64,000 nucleotides of DNA from Trissonchulus latispiculum (GCA_030248195.1 JASAND010007707.1:62001-126000); one strand, 5' to 3'; numbered from the stretch's first letter, positions 43,408 to 55,300 are shown. Notes: generated by a model from the letters alone, not told the origin. Numbers and translations: made by a program.

Positions 43408-44402
43408 TGTAATGCTAGTAGAAGGAGACCTGACTACTAAGCACTACGAGGTGGGTACTGCGCACAAGGAAACGGCAGAACCTGAGGAGATGTTGTTCCA
43501 GTCGACCTGTAGCAACAACCTCGCCTAAACTCTGGAACAACAGTGGCCCTAACTCAGAAAATATACAAGACAATTCACACAAAATTACGCTCAACCTAGT
43601 CCCAGACTGCCAGATTTTTCTAACACCTAACTGCCTACCGAACAATAAATGCTAAGACCTTATCTACAAATGTTTGGAGACCATCTTTAATTTTAAAGCC
43701 TAGCTAAAATATTTTCACAAAATGTCCAAATTACTTTCACTGAACTCTAAAAGAAATTATCAACACAACTTATCGGACAAATATTTAGGACAAACACTTG
43801 ACAACTTACTAATTTACTCAACAGGAAATAAGAGAGAAATATTGACGACCATAAATTTCAACAAAAACCAGAGTCACATAAATAATATAAGTATGGGAAG
43901 GTTTGGCCGGAACGACCTAAACCAGGGGACGGTTAGATATAATAGCGGGGAAGTCAGGACAGTACAGAAAGAAAACAATAGGAATAGACAAGAACACCAG
44001 GGCTCCTAGCGAAACAGGGACAGTTATAAAGAAACACAGTTCAAGGGGAAATGATAACGTGAAAATTCGTATATGAATGACTCAGCGCTAAAATCCAACT
44101 ACTCCCTAAGAAAGAAAACTTTTAGACTGACTACTTTCTGTTCTTGCGTCAGACCACCCCCCTAAGTAGCCAATCAGAGCCGAGTATTGATTTTTGCGAG
44201 AAGCCTGGAAAGTTCTGATTGGATGAAGGTTCCTATCTAGTTTTGCTAGAGGACAGCGCCGCCTAGCGTCTAAATAAAAACACGTTATAAAGAACTAGTT
44301 TAAGGACAAATCTTACTCACATGAATTTCACACCTAACATTTCTAACAAATACACACTCCTAAATTTACAAATCAAACACACCAAAACACCCACCCATTA
44401 CA
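43408..44402 (-). repeat. Gypsy element 2, 5' LTR
   Basis: A 995-bp partner of 34422-35416, with the same inverted CCAAT-box pair (about 44169-44221). Confidence 0.9.
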
Positions 44403-45914
44403 CAGCACGTGCGGATTTCTTATTTCTAAAGTGTTTATTTCTGTTCAGTGTAATTACTCATATTTGAATGTATGTACAATGTACAATGTATGTACTTTGC
44501 TTCCGTAATTTGACAGTTCCAAAACCGGAAATCTTAATTCTTTCATGAAGTTTTCAGCGAAGATTGTTTAAAGCACCAAAGAGCTAGGCTTTTTGTATAC
44601 GTGTTTTTAACAAACATCTAAGTAAAATATCATAAGGTTTTGTAGTAGGATTTCTTTAAGGTGGTGGTATCGTTTACCGCAACGGTGCAGACTGAAAAAT
44701 TTGTAATGGTAACCTTTATATTTGACCTCTTCAAGGCATTAAATAACCAAAAACTTGCATATTCCTAGAAAATGTAGCTTTCAAGGTTGGACGGTAACTC
44801 ACAAATTGCAAAAATTAAAATAAAAGTTTGAACAAGGATCACTTTCGATTAAATTAACTTAGAGACCTGAAATTTTACATGCGGAGACAGGAATATCTTT
44901 GCGAGGGTCATTTTTCAGCATTTTAGTTACTGTTGAGCATGTCGAGAGAAAACTACTAAAAACGCACATTGATGCCATTTTTCAAAATTCAACAAGCGAT
45001 ATCTCAGTTGTTTTTGACTCAAACAGAAAACTATTAAAATGACCCTGCAATAGGTTCTGGTCAATTCGTACGCCAAATTTAAAAATATAATATTACTCGA
45101 AGTTTGAGAAAACCTTCTTTAAAACATAAATTTCCTTCAGCATTTAACGATCACCGTAATTGCTGCTTAGCTATCTGCTGGCTTGCCAATACAAAAGCGC
45201 AGCAGTGACCAAAAAGAATGTTGACTTTGTTATCGTAAAATAGTGGAACAAACTGCTTGGGGAAGGACGAAAACGGGTGGGGCGGAGATATTTATTTCCA
45301 TATATGTTTACAGACGTTTTGGAAATTGCGGTTGGGACGAATAACGTGGGACGAATAACGTTATTGTATTTATACTACCCCCCATTCGTAAATTTTACTC
45401 CCCCCGGCACTCTTCACGCCTGGAATATGTCTGAATATTGCTATTGTGGATTACTTTAAGTTGCCAGATATCCACAGTCATTAAATATGCATGAATAAAT
45501 GACATTAAAATAAAGAAATGGCATTTTCTGTTAAATCTCGATTTTTCGGCGCAGTAGATATATCAGCAGGCTGTCCGCTCACCGAAACCAGTCTGGTTCG
45601 AGCTTAAAAGTTAAAAATTTAAACTTTTTATTTTTTGCAGTTTCTATTCTGGATTCAATCTACTTATATTATTAATGACTAAAAAATTGAAAAGCAGTTA
45701 AAATTGAAAAACAGCATAACAATTTTTTGTCAAATATGGAATTTTGGTCAAAATAATTTTGATATACGATTAAAAGTATTATCAGCACGAGTAACACTAG
45801 TAAGGTCGTTAAGCGATATTTCAGGTCATTGGGATTATTTGCTATAAAGTGAGTCTTCAAGATACGGTAAACGATACCAGCACCAGCAAGTAAGTCATTT
45901 AGAGACTAATTATT
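44403..45914. other. No gene recognised
   Basis: AT-rich sequence with stop codons throughout. No repeat border or coding domain was seen. Confidence 0.5.
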
Positions 45915-46320
45915 TTTCGAGGTTTTCGAGTCTCAGGTGCTGAAGTGACAATTGCATCTCTTACATTACATCTGACTTTCACACCCAGTGAGCTTGAGGA
46001 CACCAGTGTGTACCTCTCCCTGGATCATGTGTTTGTACGTGTTGTAAAACGCATTATTAATTCATTGTCACTTCAGTTTGGATACGAACTCCTTCTAGCT
46101 TGGTGCGACTGTAACCTCAGTAGCTCAGTTGGCAGAGCGTCGGACCGTTCATCCGAAAGTCGTGGGTTCGAATCCCATCCGAGGCCCGAGTTTTTCGGGT
46201 CACAGGTGTAGAAGTGACAATTTCATTTCTTTCATGACATGTAACAACAATACAAGCGGGACAAATTCCCGTATGTTTGAAATTGATTGCAGTTTATTAA
46301 TTGCATTTCATTAGCTACAG
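45915..46320 (+). mobile_element. tRNA-derived SINE-like element
   Basis: It contains a tRNA-like body (46114-46185). A segment of about 50 bp is present twice, at 45921-45970 and 46191-46240 (TTTTCG...AGGTG...GAAGTGACAATT). The tail at 46235-46310, with a small CGGGACAAATTCCCG hairpin, recurs inverted at about 53361-53433, so this is a dispersed family. Confidence 0.6.
46114..46185 (+). tRNA. tRNA-like sequence (probably SINE head, not a functional tRNA)
   Basis: 72 nt with a good A box (TAGCTCAGTTGG) and a perfect B box (GGTTCGAATCC), intact D, anticodon and T stems. The acceptor stem has two mismatches in seven pairs and the anticodon loop CCGTTCA lacks the invariant U33; the nominal anticodon is GTT. 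These defects and the repeated flanks favour a SINE promoter. Confidence 0.6.
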
Positions 46321-46747
46321 GGGCGAATCATATCCAAGGTGAGCCTAGACTATGTATGTGCATTGGTATAATTACGGGTGGATTACTCAGACATGGATGC
46401 TACTCTTGACATGCAACTGCTCTTGGGTTACTTACAGTAGCTGCCACTCTACTGTAATGAGAATTACCCAACTTCAATAAGAAACAAGCAATATTTTGTG
46501 CGAAGTGTGTTTCTGCTAAGAGAACGATTTTAGGAAAGCGTAGACCTGCTACGCAGCCAATTAAAGCTCAGCTCATTAAAGTGTAGCAGCTTCTTTATTG
46601 GGGCTGCTAAGTTTCTTTTTTGTTTAATAATGTACGAAGGAGCTGCAGCGGATCTTGATTTTAGCCGTTAGCCGAAATACTCAAATATGACACAATAAAT
46701 CTTGGTCAGAATGGCTACAGAAGTTCAACGATGCACGATGCACGCCA

Positions 46748-47463
46748 GGCCCCCGTTTCACTAACATTCTTATAAAGTCGCTTACTATTAGGCTATAAGC
46801 GGAAATTTATAAGCGGTTTATGAGCGGTTTATAAGATCTTGTAAAGTGTTGCACAAAACTCTTATAACTCGCTTATAAGTTTTGGACTTATAAGCGCCTA
46901 TAGTTGCAAATTTGTAACTATTTCTACGCATTTACAAGATTTCTTTGTTATTAAGACTGAAAACAAAGCATGAATTTGAGAATAAAATTTAGTTTTCAAA
47001 TATTTGTCGTTATTGGTGTACAAATAATCTACGACTTGACAGACTTAATCAACAATATTTACGTTGGATCGATTATTAAAAATTAGAAGTAAACTGCTAA
47101 AACCAAACGGTTAGGTTAATTTCATCAGTTGTTAATCGATATGCTTTAATACTATTAATCTAATACTTTCATAGATCAACTAATTTATTTATTTTATATA
47201 ATTCAAATTTATTTAGTTCAGACGTTTGGGGGAACTTAAAAGTCAAAGTGGAGCATGTATTGTGCCCATTAGCTTATGCTGAGCAGTGAAAATATGAAGG
47301 ATTTTCAGTTACAAGCGCTTTATAAGCGGTCCTTCCTGCTCATGAAACTTATAAGAAATCTAAACTTACAAGACTTTCGTGAAACGGTAAAATTTATAAG
47401 CTTGTAAAATTGACACTTTTTATAAGCTTATAGCGCTATAAGCGCTTCGTGAAACGGGGCCCA
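46748..47463. mobile_element. TIR element with CCCCGTTTCAC ends
   Basis: Left GGCCCCCGTTTCAC pairs with the inverse at the right (GTGAAACGGGGCCC). Both subterminal regions are dense in CTTATAAGCG-type words. It is about 0.7 kb and non-coding; a target duplication is not clear. Its right end adjoins the decayed Gypsy RT. Confidence 0.7.
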
Positions 47464-47678
47464 GATCAATTGATGGCGCGATGATGAAGCAAAGTTGTGG
47501 CTTCGATTTACCCTTCAATGAGATGCTTTCCGCGTACACAAGAATCTGTCCGATGAATTGAAAAATGGCCCTCTTGCAGATAGACCCAGACTCTAGAGAA
47601 AATGCCTCTGTAACGAGGCCTATACTAATTTGATCGAATGCCTTTTGGTCTGACGAACTGTCCGGCAACGAGGCAACG

Positions 47679-48300
47679 GAGGTTCCGGTGTATTTTTACA
47701 CGTACCCGATAAGTCATGTAATGTGTTGTGTTGTCGGCTTTCGGGCAGGAGTCCGCGTGTGCGAGATGCTGTTTTAGGTTTTTGTTCGTGTACTAATGTT
47801 GTTTTATTATTTACTAGTAGGTAGGTTAGCTAAGTAACTGAAATTTTATTCTACTAACTGTATGGACCGCGGCGAGGGCGCGCGCTTTCAAAAGAGGGGG
47901 TATTTTGTGGAAATTTCCTTGTTTGAAAACTATACGAACTTCGGAACAAATATGCAAATTAGAAATTCGGCATTTTCGTAATATGCAAATTAGTTTTGAC
48001 AGTATTTAAGTGAGGGAATTTTCGTCATTTTCGGTCACTTTCGATTGAACCAAAATTCAACACTCAAATTGAAGAAGCCGAAGCCTTGGATTCGAAGTAA
48101 AGGTTAGAGGTTGGTTGATGGGTTGGGATTAATTTTGTTTTTGATTATTATAAATGTACACGGTCATATTTTGTATTTTGTTCCTGTCAAATTGCGTTGT
48201 CTTCAAAATAAATTCAGTTTTGTTTGAGTTTTTCTTTTAACTTCAAAATCACACACTCACACGAACTTAGCAATCTTTACTCTTTTAACCAAATTTCCAT
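47679..48300 (+). repeat. Element A 5' LTR
   Basis: 622 bp, starting GAGGTTCCGGTG and ending AAATTTCCAT. The boundaries follow from the shared sequence and the AACG duplication; the terminal dinucleotides are not TG/CA at these edges. Confidence 0.88.
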
Positions 48301-50016
48301 AAAACTGGCGACCGTGTACATATGAGTAGATTTTGAAGTTTTGAACTCTTAATGGGGTCGACCAACCTCTAATCTTGGTAGCCTGGCTTGACCAGTTGAC
48401 CCATGGTCAAGTCAGGCTAAGGCTTCTGATCAAATTTTTTCAAAGATTTTCCATTTTAAAAGAGGGGGTAATTCCTTTCCGTTTTTTCCATTTTCCGTTC
48501 TAAAATGATGAAAGTTTTTGCACCTTTAAAATTGTTTGTACATTGCACTTTACATTTGTATTATTTTCAGTTGATTTTAGAAGGGTTCCAAGATGTGTTC
48601 GCAGGGGATCTGCTGGTTCAGTCGGTGGAATTCAAACCATGGCTGGATGATCCTGGAGCTTCTGTCGGCCGAAGACGCCTTTGGGAATCCGGCCTTGGCT
48701 GTGGAGACCACCGCCTGTTCCAACAGATTCCCATTAAACCAGGTTGTAAACGTTTAATCTTATAGTTTTTCCTCTGCATTAGATTTAAAATGAAATTTAT
48801 TATTTGAAAGTTGAACATTCACATAGTTTTCTTTTGATAGGAAACTGCCGGTGCTTCTCCCCCTGGGATTAGGATTCCTGGGGCAGGAAGCCCTGGCCGT
48901 TTCCCTCCTAAAATTCGAAAGTAGAATCTGTTTAGTATTATGCGGTTTCTTTTTGTTTTTGCTAACTGTTTGATACTCTTATGTTTGTTTTGTGTGTTCT
49001 AGTTCCCGCCCATCCCCCCTGGAACTGGTGTGCCTCCCGTCATTTGATTGGCTCTGGTGCAGATGGTTCTTGATCAAGTCAGTCGACCATGGCGCGTTCG
49101 AAGGTGTCGGGTTGGAGTCGGGAAGGATTCACGGGTGGCATTGGGGCTGTTGAAGTTAGTGCTGGTGTTTGGAGGGTCCAGGCGTGATTTGGTTAGCGGA
49201 GGTTCTGGCACTGACAGGTTGTCGGAGGTTCTTGGCACGGTCAAGTTGGCGGAGGTTCTAGGCGTGATCTGGTTGTCGGAGGTTCCTGGCACGGTCAGGC
49301 TGGTCTGGGCGTGGTCTGGTCACCGGAGGTTGAGGCGCCTGCTCTGCTGCCAGAGGTTTCGGCCGCGGTCTGTCCGGCGGAGGTTTTGTTTCCAACTATT
49401 TTGTTCCGGCTAGCGGAGGTGACTGATTTGGTATGCCCTGTGAAGGTTTCGGTTCGGACTGGCTGGTCTGCTGTGAGGGTTAGGGTCAACCCGGGTGACC
49501 TTTTTCCGGCGGCGAATAGTCAATCTGATTGAACCTGTGGTTTTTTTGGTTTGGTAGCCTATAATTGCTGCCGCTGATCCTAATCCTCCGTTAGTGTTGG
49601 ACTTTATGGGTGGAACCTCTTGGTTTGGACTTTCTTAGTCATTTGACTGAGCTTCATAGCCCTGGGTTTGGCACACCAGTTCCTCATCGACCAATCCCCC
49701 ATTGAAATTTCACTATATCAGTATACTTACTGTTGTAATAGTTGCGATTTTTGTATCGCAGTTATTTTTTTTCTAATTCATAGAAATTGTTTCTGTCTCC
49801 CATTTTTTGTATTGTAACTGATATTCGTAATTATATACCAGTATTTATTCATTGTTCAGGACAAATTTGCTGTTATCGTAGGTTCCGGAATGTTTGTTCC
49901 GAAATTCAGGATATTTTTGTTCAAAACTTCAGTCTCTTTTTTGTGAGGGTGCGTCCTCGTTGTGGCCCTTGTTTTCTTTCCTTGTATATATGTTATTCCG
50001 TATTTTGTCTGTCCCG
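48301..50016 (+). other. Interior of LTR element A, non-coding
   Basis: It begins with the PBS-like TGGCGACCGTG. An imperfect hairpin (AGCCTGGCTTGACC and its inverse) lies at about 48380-48419. At about 49185-49460 a degenerate minisatellite of GGAGGTT...TGGCACGGTCA units recurs. Open frames across it (49048-49413 and others) merely reflect this repeat. Confidence 0.6.
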
Positions 50017-50638
50017 GAGGTTCCGGTGTATTTTTACACGTACCCGATAAGTCATGTAATGTGTTGTGTTGTCGGCTTTCGGGCAGGAGTCCGCGTGTGC
50101 GAGATGCTGTTTTAGGTTTTTGTTCGTGTACTAATGTTGTTTTATTATTTACTAGTAGGTAGGTTAGCTAAGTAACTGAAATTTTATTCTACTAACTGTA
50201 TGGACCGCGGCGAGGGCGCGCGCTTTCAAAAGAGGGGGTATTTTGTGGAAATTTCCTTGTTTGAAAACTATACGAACTTCGGAACAAATATGCAAATTAG
50301 AAATTCGGCATTTTCGTAATATGCAAATTAGTTTTGACAGTATTTAAGTGAGGGAATTTTCGTCATTTTCGGTCACTTTCGATTGAACCAAAATTCAACA
50401 CTCAAATTGAAGAAGCCGAAGCCTTGGATTCGAAGTAAAGGTTAGAGGTTGGTTGATGGGTTGGGATTAATTTTGTTTTTGATTATTATAAATGTACACG
50501 GTCATATTTTGTATTTTGTTCCTGTCAAATTGCGTTGTCTTCAAAATAAATTCAGTTTTGTTTGAGTTTTTCTTTTAACTTCAAAATCACACACTCACAC
50601 GAACTTAGCAATCTTTACTCTTTTAACCAAATTTCCAT
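50017..50638 (+). repeat. Element A 3' LTR
   Basis: 622 bp, apparently identical to 47679-48300, implying recent insertion. Decayed host pol resumes at 50641. Confidence 0.88.
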
Positions 50639-51255
50639 AACGTGATCCAGACAAAGATATCAAGGTAAAGACTTGGCCAGCTACAACCAATACCGTCGAC
50701 CTTTTTTTTACGGGATTTTGTAGAAATATGTGAAATCTGTTCATCAAAGATTTTGCAGAAATCTGTGAACCGCTTAATCGACTTTTGACAAAAGGTGAAA
50801 GCTTTCTTTCGGGAGAAAAGGAACAAACTGCGTTTGACTGATTAAACCACAAGCTTTTTAGTGAGTCTGTATTGCCATTTCCAGTAAATGATCCCGGAGC
50901 TAAATTTGTACCAGACACTAATGCTTCAGATCTGTTTTGGTGCAGAACTGAGTCAGATACAAAACGGTGTTGAACGGACCATTGCTTACGGAAGCAGGAC
51001 CCTGTCCAAGACTGAAAGACGATACTGCATGACAAGGAAAGAGTTGTTGGCAGCTGTCTACTTTCTGAAGCCCTTTCGTCACTATCCTATGGAAGAAAGT
51101 TTGACTTAAGAACGAATCATTCGGCTCTACGATGGCTGGATAGATTCAGGGATCTGGAAGGCCAGTTGGGCAGAGGGAGAGATGAATTGGCCCAATACAA
51201 TTTTTCCATCGTTATTCAACCGGGCAAGAGACATATCAATGTGAACAAAGCAAGG

Positions 51256-52740
51256 TGTCGGGAATTTCCCGAAAACCCTTCATTGTTTACATTATGCGCG
51301 GCTGAGATGGCGTGACATTTGTCTACTGGTTGATGGTGGTCATTTTTGTTTCCAGTGACTTTGTCAAATCCGGCTGTGAAAGCGCAGACTGTTCCACTTG
51401 GGCGGAAACCATAGGATGTTTCATTTCGGCTATTTGGATCGTGAATGCCAAAGAATTGTACCTGGGTATTATTGTTGATCAGCTTATCCGCCCAGACATT
51501 CCATTGAGGACTGCATGGGATCAACTTTGGCTGATGTTGCTGCCAGGACTGCCTTACCTTCCAAATTTGTTGTCCGTTCTAGGAGAAAGGAAAACGTTTG
51601 GTCATGTGGTGGTGGTTTATCGCATGCCCAGCGAACCCCTCAGACGGAACATCGAAGCCGAAATATGTACGGCAAACTTTTGTGTGATTTGGTCCAGGGT
51701 CTGCCCACTCCTCGGTGGTTGGTGAAGAATTTACTGCAGTTCCGCGTTGTCGATCTATACTCATATCCTTTTCCCGGAACTGTATTATTGTTGGCGGATT
51801 CTGTTCCGCGTTATCTGAAACATATTGAAGGTGGTTTCCGTGAGGTTATTTCGGGTGGAAAATTTTCGTAGTTTCTATCGATGGCTAGAACCAAGCCTCT
51901 TGGAGACTATGGGATTATGATAATTAGTGGTGGTGTCAATGTTGCGCGGAGATCTACTGCAATTTGAACTGATGAGTGCTCTGATCTTCGAAGTCTGATT
52001 AGACTTATTCGGAAGCTGCGGCGTACCCCAGCGATTTTAGTTTGTGGCCCCATGCCGTTGCCTGGTGTTCAAGGTGTCTATGGGTTTAACTCTTTTCTCG
52101 TTGAACATGTAATTGATCACATGCGAGTCCCCTATGTGGATTGGTTCACTGTGGACCCACCTTTTGTGCATGGTCCCCAAAAGGTTATCGATCCTTGCCT
52201 AACTGACAAAGACGGTTTTCATTTAACGCCTAATGGCACCTGGCAGATGATTCGACATTGGGCCAAAAGACTCCCTCTCGTAGAGAGGGTTTCTTTTACT
52301 GTTGTGGACAAGATATATCCCCAGGCTGAATGACCATTAATGAAGGATCCACCTTACTTGCGTGGACGCATACCAACCCCACCGTATCATTGACATTTCA
52401 ATTTTCCCCGCCGGAGTGTCGGGAATTTCCGGAAAAGCCTTCATTGTTTACATTATGCGCGGCTGAGATGACATGACATTTGTTTACTGGTTGATGCTGG
52501 TCATTCTAGTTTACATTGAGTTTGGCTAATTCGGTTTTTTCTGGTTTTTGTTGACATTGAATTGATAGAAGACTTATATATCTGGCTTTAACTGGTTTTT
52601 GTTGACATTAAGCTGAAGCTATCTGGTTTTATCTAGATTTTGTTGATACGATTTAGGCATGTTTTATTTTGAAGCGTCAGCTTATGGAGTTAGTGTGTAA
52701 ATAAAGTAGTTGTGCTGTCCACTTGCTAGTTTTTTCTTCA
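51256..52740 (+). mobile_element. Retroelement fragment carrying an SGNH-hydrolase frame
   Basis: The segment starts TGTCGGGAATTTCC at 51256, and the same roughly 90-bp sequence recurs at 52417, where it is followed by about 230 bp more. The whole interrupts the decayed Gypsy pol: CAAAGCAAGG precedes it and CAAAGCAGG follows, a likely target duplication. The right part has three near-tandem copies of TTTTTGTTGACATT-type words. The short left and long right repeats resemble the split direct repeats of Ngaro/DIRS-type elements, some of which encode SGNH hydrolases. No tyrosine recombinase or RT is present in this fragment. Confidence 0.65.
51515..52333 (+). pseudogene. SGNH/GDSL-hydrolase-like frame, broken
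   Basis: The frame shows the block order of SGNH hydrolases: block I-like LLLADSVPRYLKH (Gly of GDS replaced by Ala), block III-like IMIISGGVNV, and block V-like DGFHLTPNG carrying the Asp and His of the catalytic set. Stops at about 51869 and 51965 split it, so this copy should be dead. Members are esterase-like enzymes found as accessory domains in some retrotransposons. It sits inside the element 51256-52740. Confidence 0.6.
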
Positions 52741-53360
52741 CAAAGCAGGACCCAGGAATAAAGCCCCTATGACTCAAATGGAGGTTACTGCTTTTCTTAA
52801 AGAGGTGATGCTGTACCTGATCGGTCCTTTATATCCCACAACGGTTCCATGCTCTAAAGATTCGGCTACCGTAGCCGACGAGTTTGTGAAGACGTTTGTC
52901 CTGCGGTCTGAAGTACCTCGTCGAATAAGAACTGACCAAGGAAGAAAATTTGAAAACAAGCTCTTCGAAAGCTTGTCTACACTCCTGGTGTGCCCCCGTT
53001 TCTGAGGTTAGTTTCGGCGTCCTCAGTCACAAGGTCAAGTTGAAAGAATGAACAGTACGTTGCAGCAATTGCTGCAGTCTATCCAGCAGGGTAATGCGAG
53101 AAATTTGGATGCGGTGTTACCCTATGCAATGTCTGCGTACAGAGCAAGTCAGCATTCATCAACCAAATTGTCACCTGCTGATGTTTGGTAGAGAATGCAG
53201 ACTGCCAGTTGGTGCGCAGCTGAGCGGCCTGAGGATGACAAGGATGTAACAAATATTCCCCAACACACAGAAAGGTCAGGGGAATTTATCTCATGCATTC
53301 AAATTGCCAAAGAGAATATGGCTGGTGACCCCCTAGCTTTCTTAGAAGGAGCATACTGAA

Positions 53361-53445
53361 ATGGAATTCATAAATTACAATTTCAAAAATACGGGATTTG
53401 TCCCGCGTGTATTGTTGTTACATGTCAGCTCATTAAAATGTAACA
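53361..53445 (-). repeat. Inverted SINE-like tail copy
   Basis: ATACGGGATTTGTCCCG and the following TGTATTGTTGTTACATGTC are the reverse complement of about 46235-46285. Only the tail is present, without the tRNA-like head. Confidence 0.7.
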
Positions 53446-53665
53446 GTTTCGTTACTAATTTGCACCAGAAGAACAGCCCTCGTTTGTTTCTGCTTTCTTC
53501 CTTTGAAATTTTACTTTCATTAGGTTTTGCTTTCCCTTAAACATAAATTTAGGCATAGATGTCTGATGAAGTTTAACTGTTGTAGCTTAGGTAGTGCCTT
53601 GAGATGACACCACATTTATCGTGGCATCTGGTACAATGTATAATGTTTTGTTGTAAAGTCGTGGT

Positions 53666-55300
53666 TTATGGCTTTTTCTTCAGGCAAGTGTCGGCAATCC
53701 AAACTATCAGCTGAACTACTGTTATCACTGAGAATCCCATCCAGAGTCCCAGCTGACCTCCAAGCAGCGATAGCAGATCAGCAATTGATGCCGCATCGCT
53801 CACGGTTTCTTGATAATAGCCAATCAGTGAATGGAGAATGAGGACGCTGGCATAATTGTCTAAATCGGACCTGCTCGCATGGCTTTCATTCTAAACAAAT
53901 CTTGGTTTAGTTTTAAGATAAACAAGAACCGTATTGCAACCTGTATTAAAACTGTTTTCTGTTTTTTCCTTGTGCTTTAATTCTCTTCGAAAAGCAGTTT
54001 CGCAGCCAAATCTTATTTTAGTAAACGTAACTTTCGTTATTTAAGCTTGCAACATTATATGATAGTTTGTATTTTATATGTTCAAAAATACAATAGTTTA
54101 TAGTCTAGTGCGATTGTTGACTATGGAATATAAATAGAAATTGCATGCAAAAACAACCGCCCTGCTTAGAAATCGGGATTGCAGTCCTCCTTTTTTATCA
54201 GATAATCGGTCACAATTTACCTTCAAACCGTCAAATTGCAAATTGACTGGTGCAAAGCTGACGGTTGGTGAGAATGTCCATTCTTGGCAAGAGGGCAGCT
54301 TGCAGGCCTCCCAGCATCTGTCGTCTTGCTCGAATCTTCCATATACCATACGCTTCTGTCTTTTTCCTGCAGATTTTCTAGTGCTCTTCTGATTTTCTCC
54401 CTTACGTTTCTCGCTGAAGAATAGATTGCAAAAGTTTGTCTGATTCTGGAAACCGTACAGCGCGCAACCAGCACCACTTGTGCTGCAAATGTTTCTGCAG
54501 TGCTGGACACTCACATTCCCACGGGAATCATTGCATTTTACCACACGTCCCTGCAAACGGACTATTTGTTTGGCATTTAGGGCAATCTTTGTGAAGTATC
54601 CTGGAGAGATGTAGATGGGCTCAAACGTTGGATAGGAGTAATTGTACATGATTTCCAACTTGAATCCCATATCGTAAACGCCAAAACTGTACTCATTAAA
54701 GGCCTCCTTTTCCCGTACAGGAGGTACCCTCAAACTCATCACCAGCCCATTCTTCGTATCCACTCTAGACTGTACCCAATTTCCCAATGTTCTCATCGTA
54801 AGGCAAGACCCGAACAGCGTATGCAGAAACATTTTCGTGGAATTGTTGCAGTTAATTCGATCTCCAAACATGCAGTAGGCAATCGTACTCTGGCTATCTA
54901 ATAGGGCATAATGGAAAAGCAGATCCGATTGTTGCTTCAGAGACAGATTCTGGACCAAACTCTCTACTTCGCTTTCGTTAGCCAAAGCTTTGCTTCTGGG
55001 TGAGTAGTCTGGGAAAAAAGCGATTATCCTCTCTATTACACTGTCATTTAGTCGATCGATTTGCATTTTGGTCACATTCAACGGAATCGAATGGCAAATG
55101 GTAATGTCAGGAAGTGCGATACTCTGATTTGAGATGGTACTATATGAGTAGCCGATGTTGTGTTCCCGAAACGATTTGATGTTTCCACTGCACAGAACTA
55201 AACAGATGATAAGGCTTATCACCAAGATCAAGCGCCAGAAATGTCTTTTTCGACCGTCTGACACGGAATCTCCAAATGCATGTATGTCAACACCACTCAT
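53666..55300 (-). CDS. DEG/ENaC-family sodium channel subunit, copy 1, two exons
   Basis: Exon 1 is 55300-54221 (360 codons) and exon 2 is 53890-53666 (74 codons plus stop), joined in phase 0 across a 330-bp intron with GAAG|GTAAAT and TTTAG|AATGAA borders; 434 residues. N-terminus with HAF, then TM1 at residues 20-38 (FWRLILVISLIICLVLC) and the post-TM1 motif LPDITICH (63-70, cf. FPAVTICN). A Cys-bearing extracellular loop with many N-glycosylation sites follows, then pre-TM2 LLSLLGGQLGLWMGFS and TM2 with GFS in place of the usual G-A/S-S selectivity filter. The Glu six residues after the filter Ser in ASIC/ENaC is Gln. The tail is only a few residues. The protein is short for the family. 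Homo- or heterotrimer at the plasma membrane; ligand unknown. Confidence 0.85.

Larger units (their letters stand above)
34422..44402 (-). mobile_element. Gypsy-type LTR retrotransposon (element 2)
   Basis: 9,981 bp on the minus strand between two 995-bp LTRs that begin TGTAATG and end ATTACA on the plus strand (TG...CA on the minus strand). Gag (42835-42014) and Pol (41920-38909) follow the leader, and 3.5 kb of mostly non-coding sequence precedes the 3' LTR. Gene order RT, RNase H, integrase is Gypsy-type. No flanking target duplication is evident (GTCGC versus CAGCA). The copy is probably inactive because the protease and zinc knuckle are not visible and RT motifs are disturbed. Confidence 0.9.
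47679..50638 (+). mobile_element. Young LTR element A inserted in the decayed pol
   Basis: Two 622-bp LTRs (47679-48300 and 50017-50638) look identical by eye. AACG flanks both sides (47675-47678 and 50639-50642), a 4-bp target duplication. Just after the first LTR, TGGCGACCGTG is a plausible primer-binding site, so the element reads on the plus strand. The 1.7-kb interior has no RT, Gag or integrase frame; it holds an imperfect minisatellite and a hairpin. It is therefore a non-autonomous (TRIM/LARD-like) element. Confidence 0.88.
47464..53340 (+). pseudogene. Decayed Gypsy-type pol, split by two later insertions
   Basis: Remnants on the plus strand in pol order: an RT block with MPFGLTNCPAT at 47635-47674; then, beyond the inserted LTR element, the RT connection from 50641 (RDPDKDIKVKTWPATTN), RNase H-like sequence at 50880-51255 (IAYGSRTLSKTERRYCMTRK), and, beyond the second insertion, the integrase core from about 52745 to 53290 (VPRRIRTDQGRKFENK, QVERMN). 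Stops and frameshifts occur throughout. The YIDD block, the H-H-C-C finger and other parts are missing, so deletions preceded or accompanied decay. Confidence 0.8.

Noticed and set aside
46114..46185. Functional tRNA-Asn (anticodon GTT)
   Set aside because: Acceptor-stem mismatches and lack of U33, plus dispersed flanks, make a SINE head more likely.
49048..49532. Val/Leu/Arg-rich proteins in LTR element A
   Set aside because: Frames generated by a degenerate minisatellite, open on both strands, with no domain.
50595..51035. 146-codon minus-strand frame
   Set aside because: Antisense to the decayed Gypsy RT/RNase H on the plus strand, which has clear motif order.
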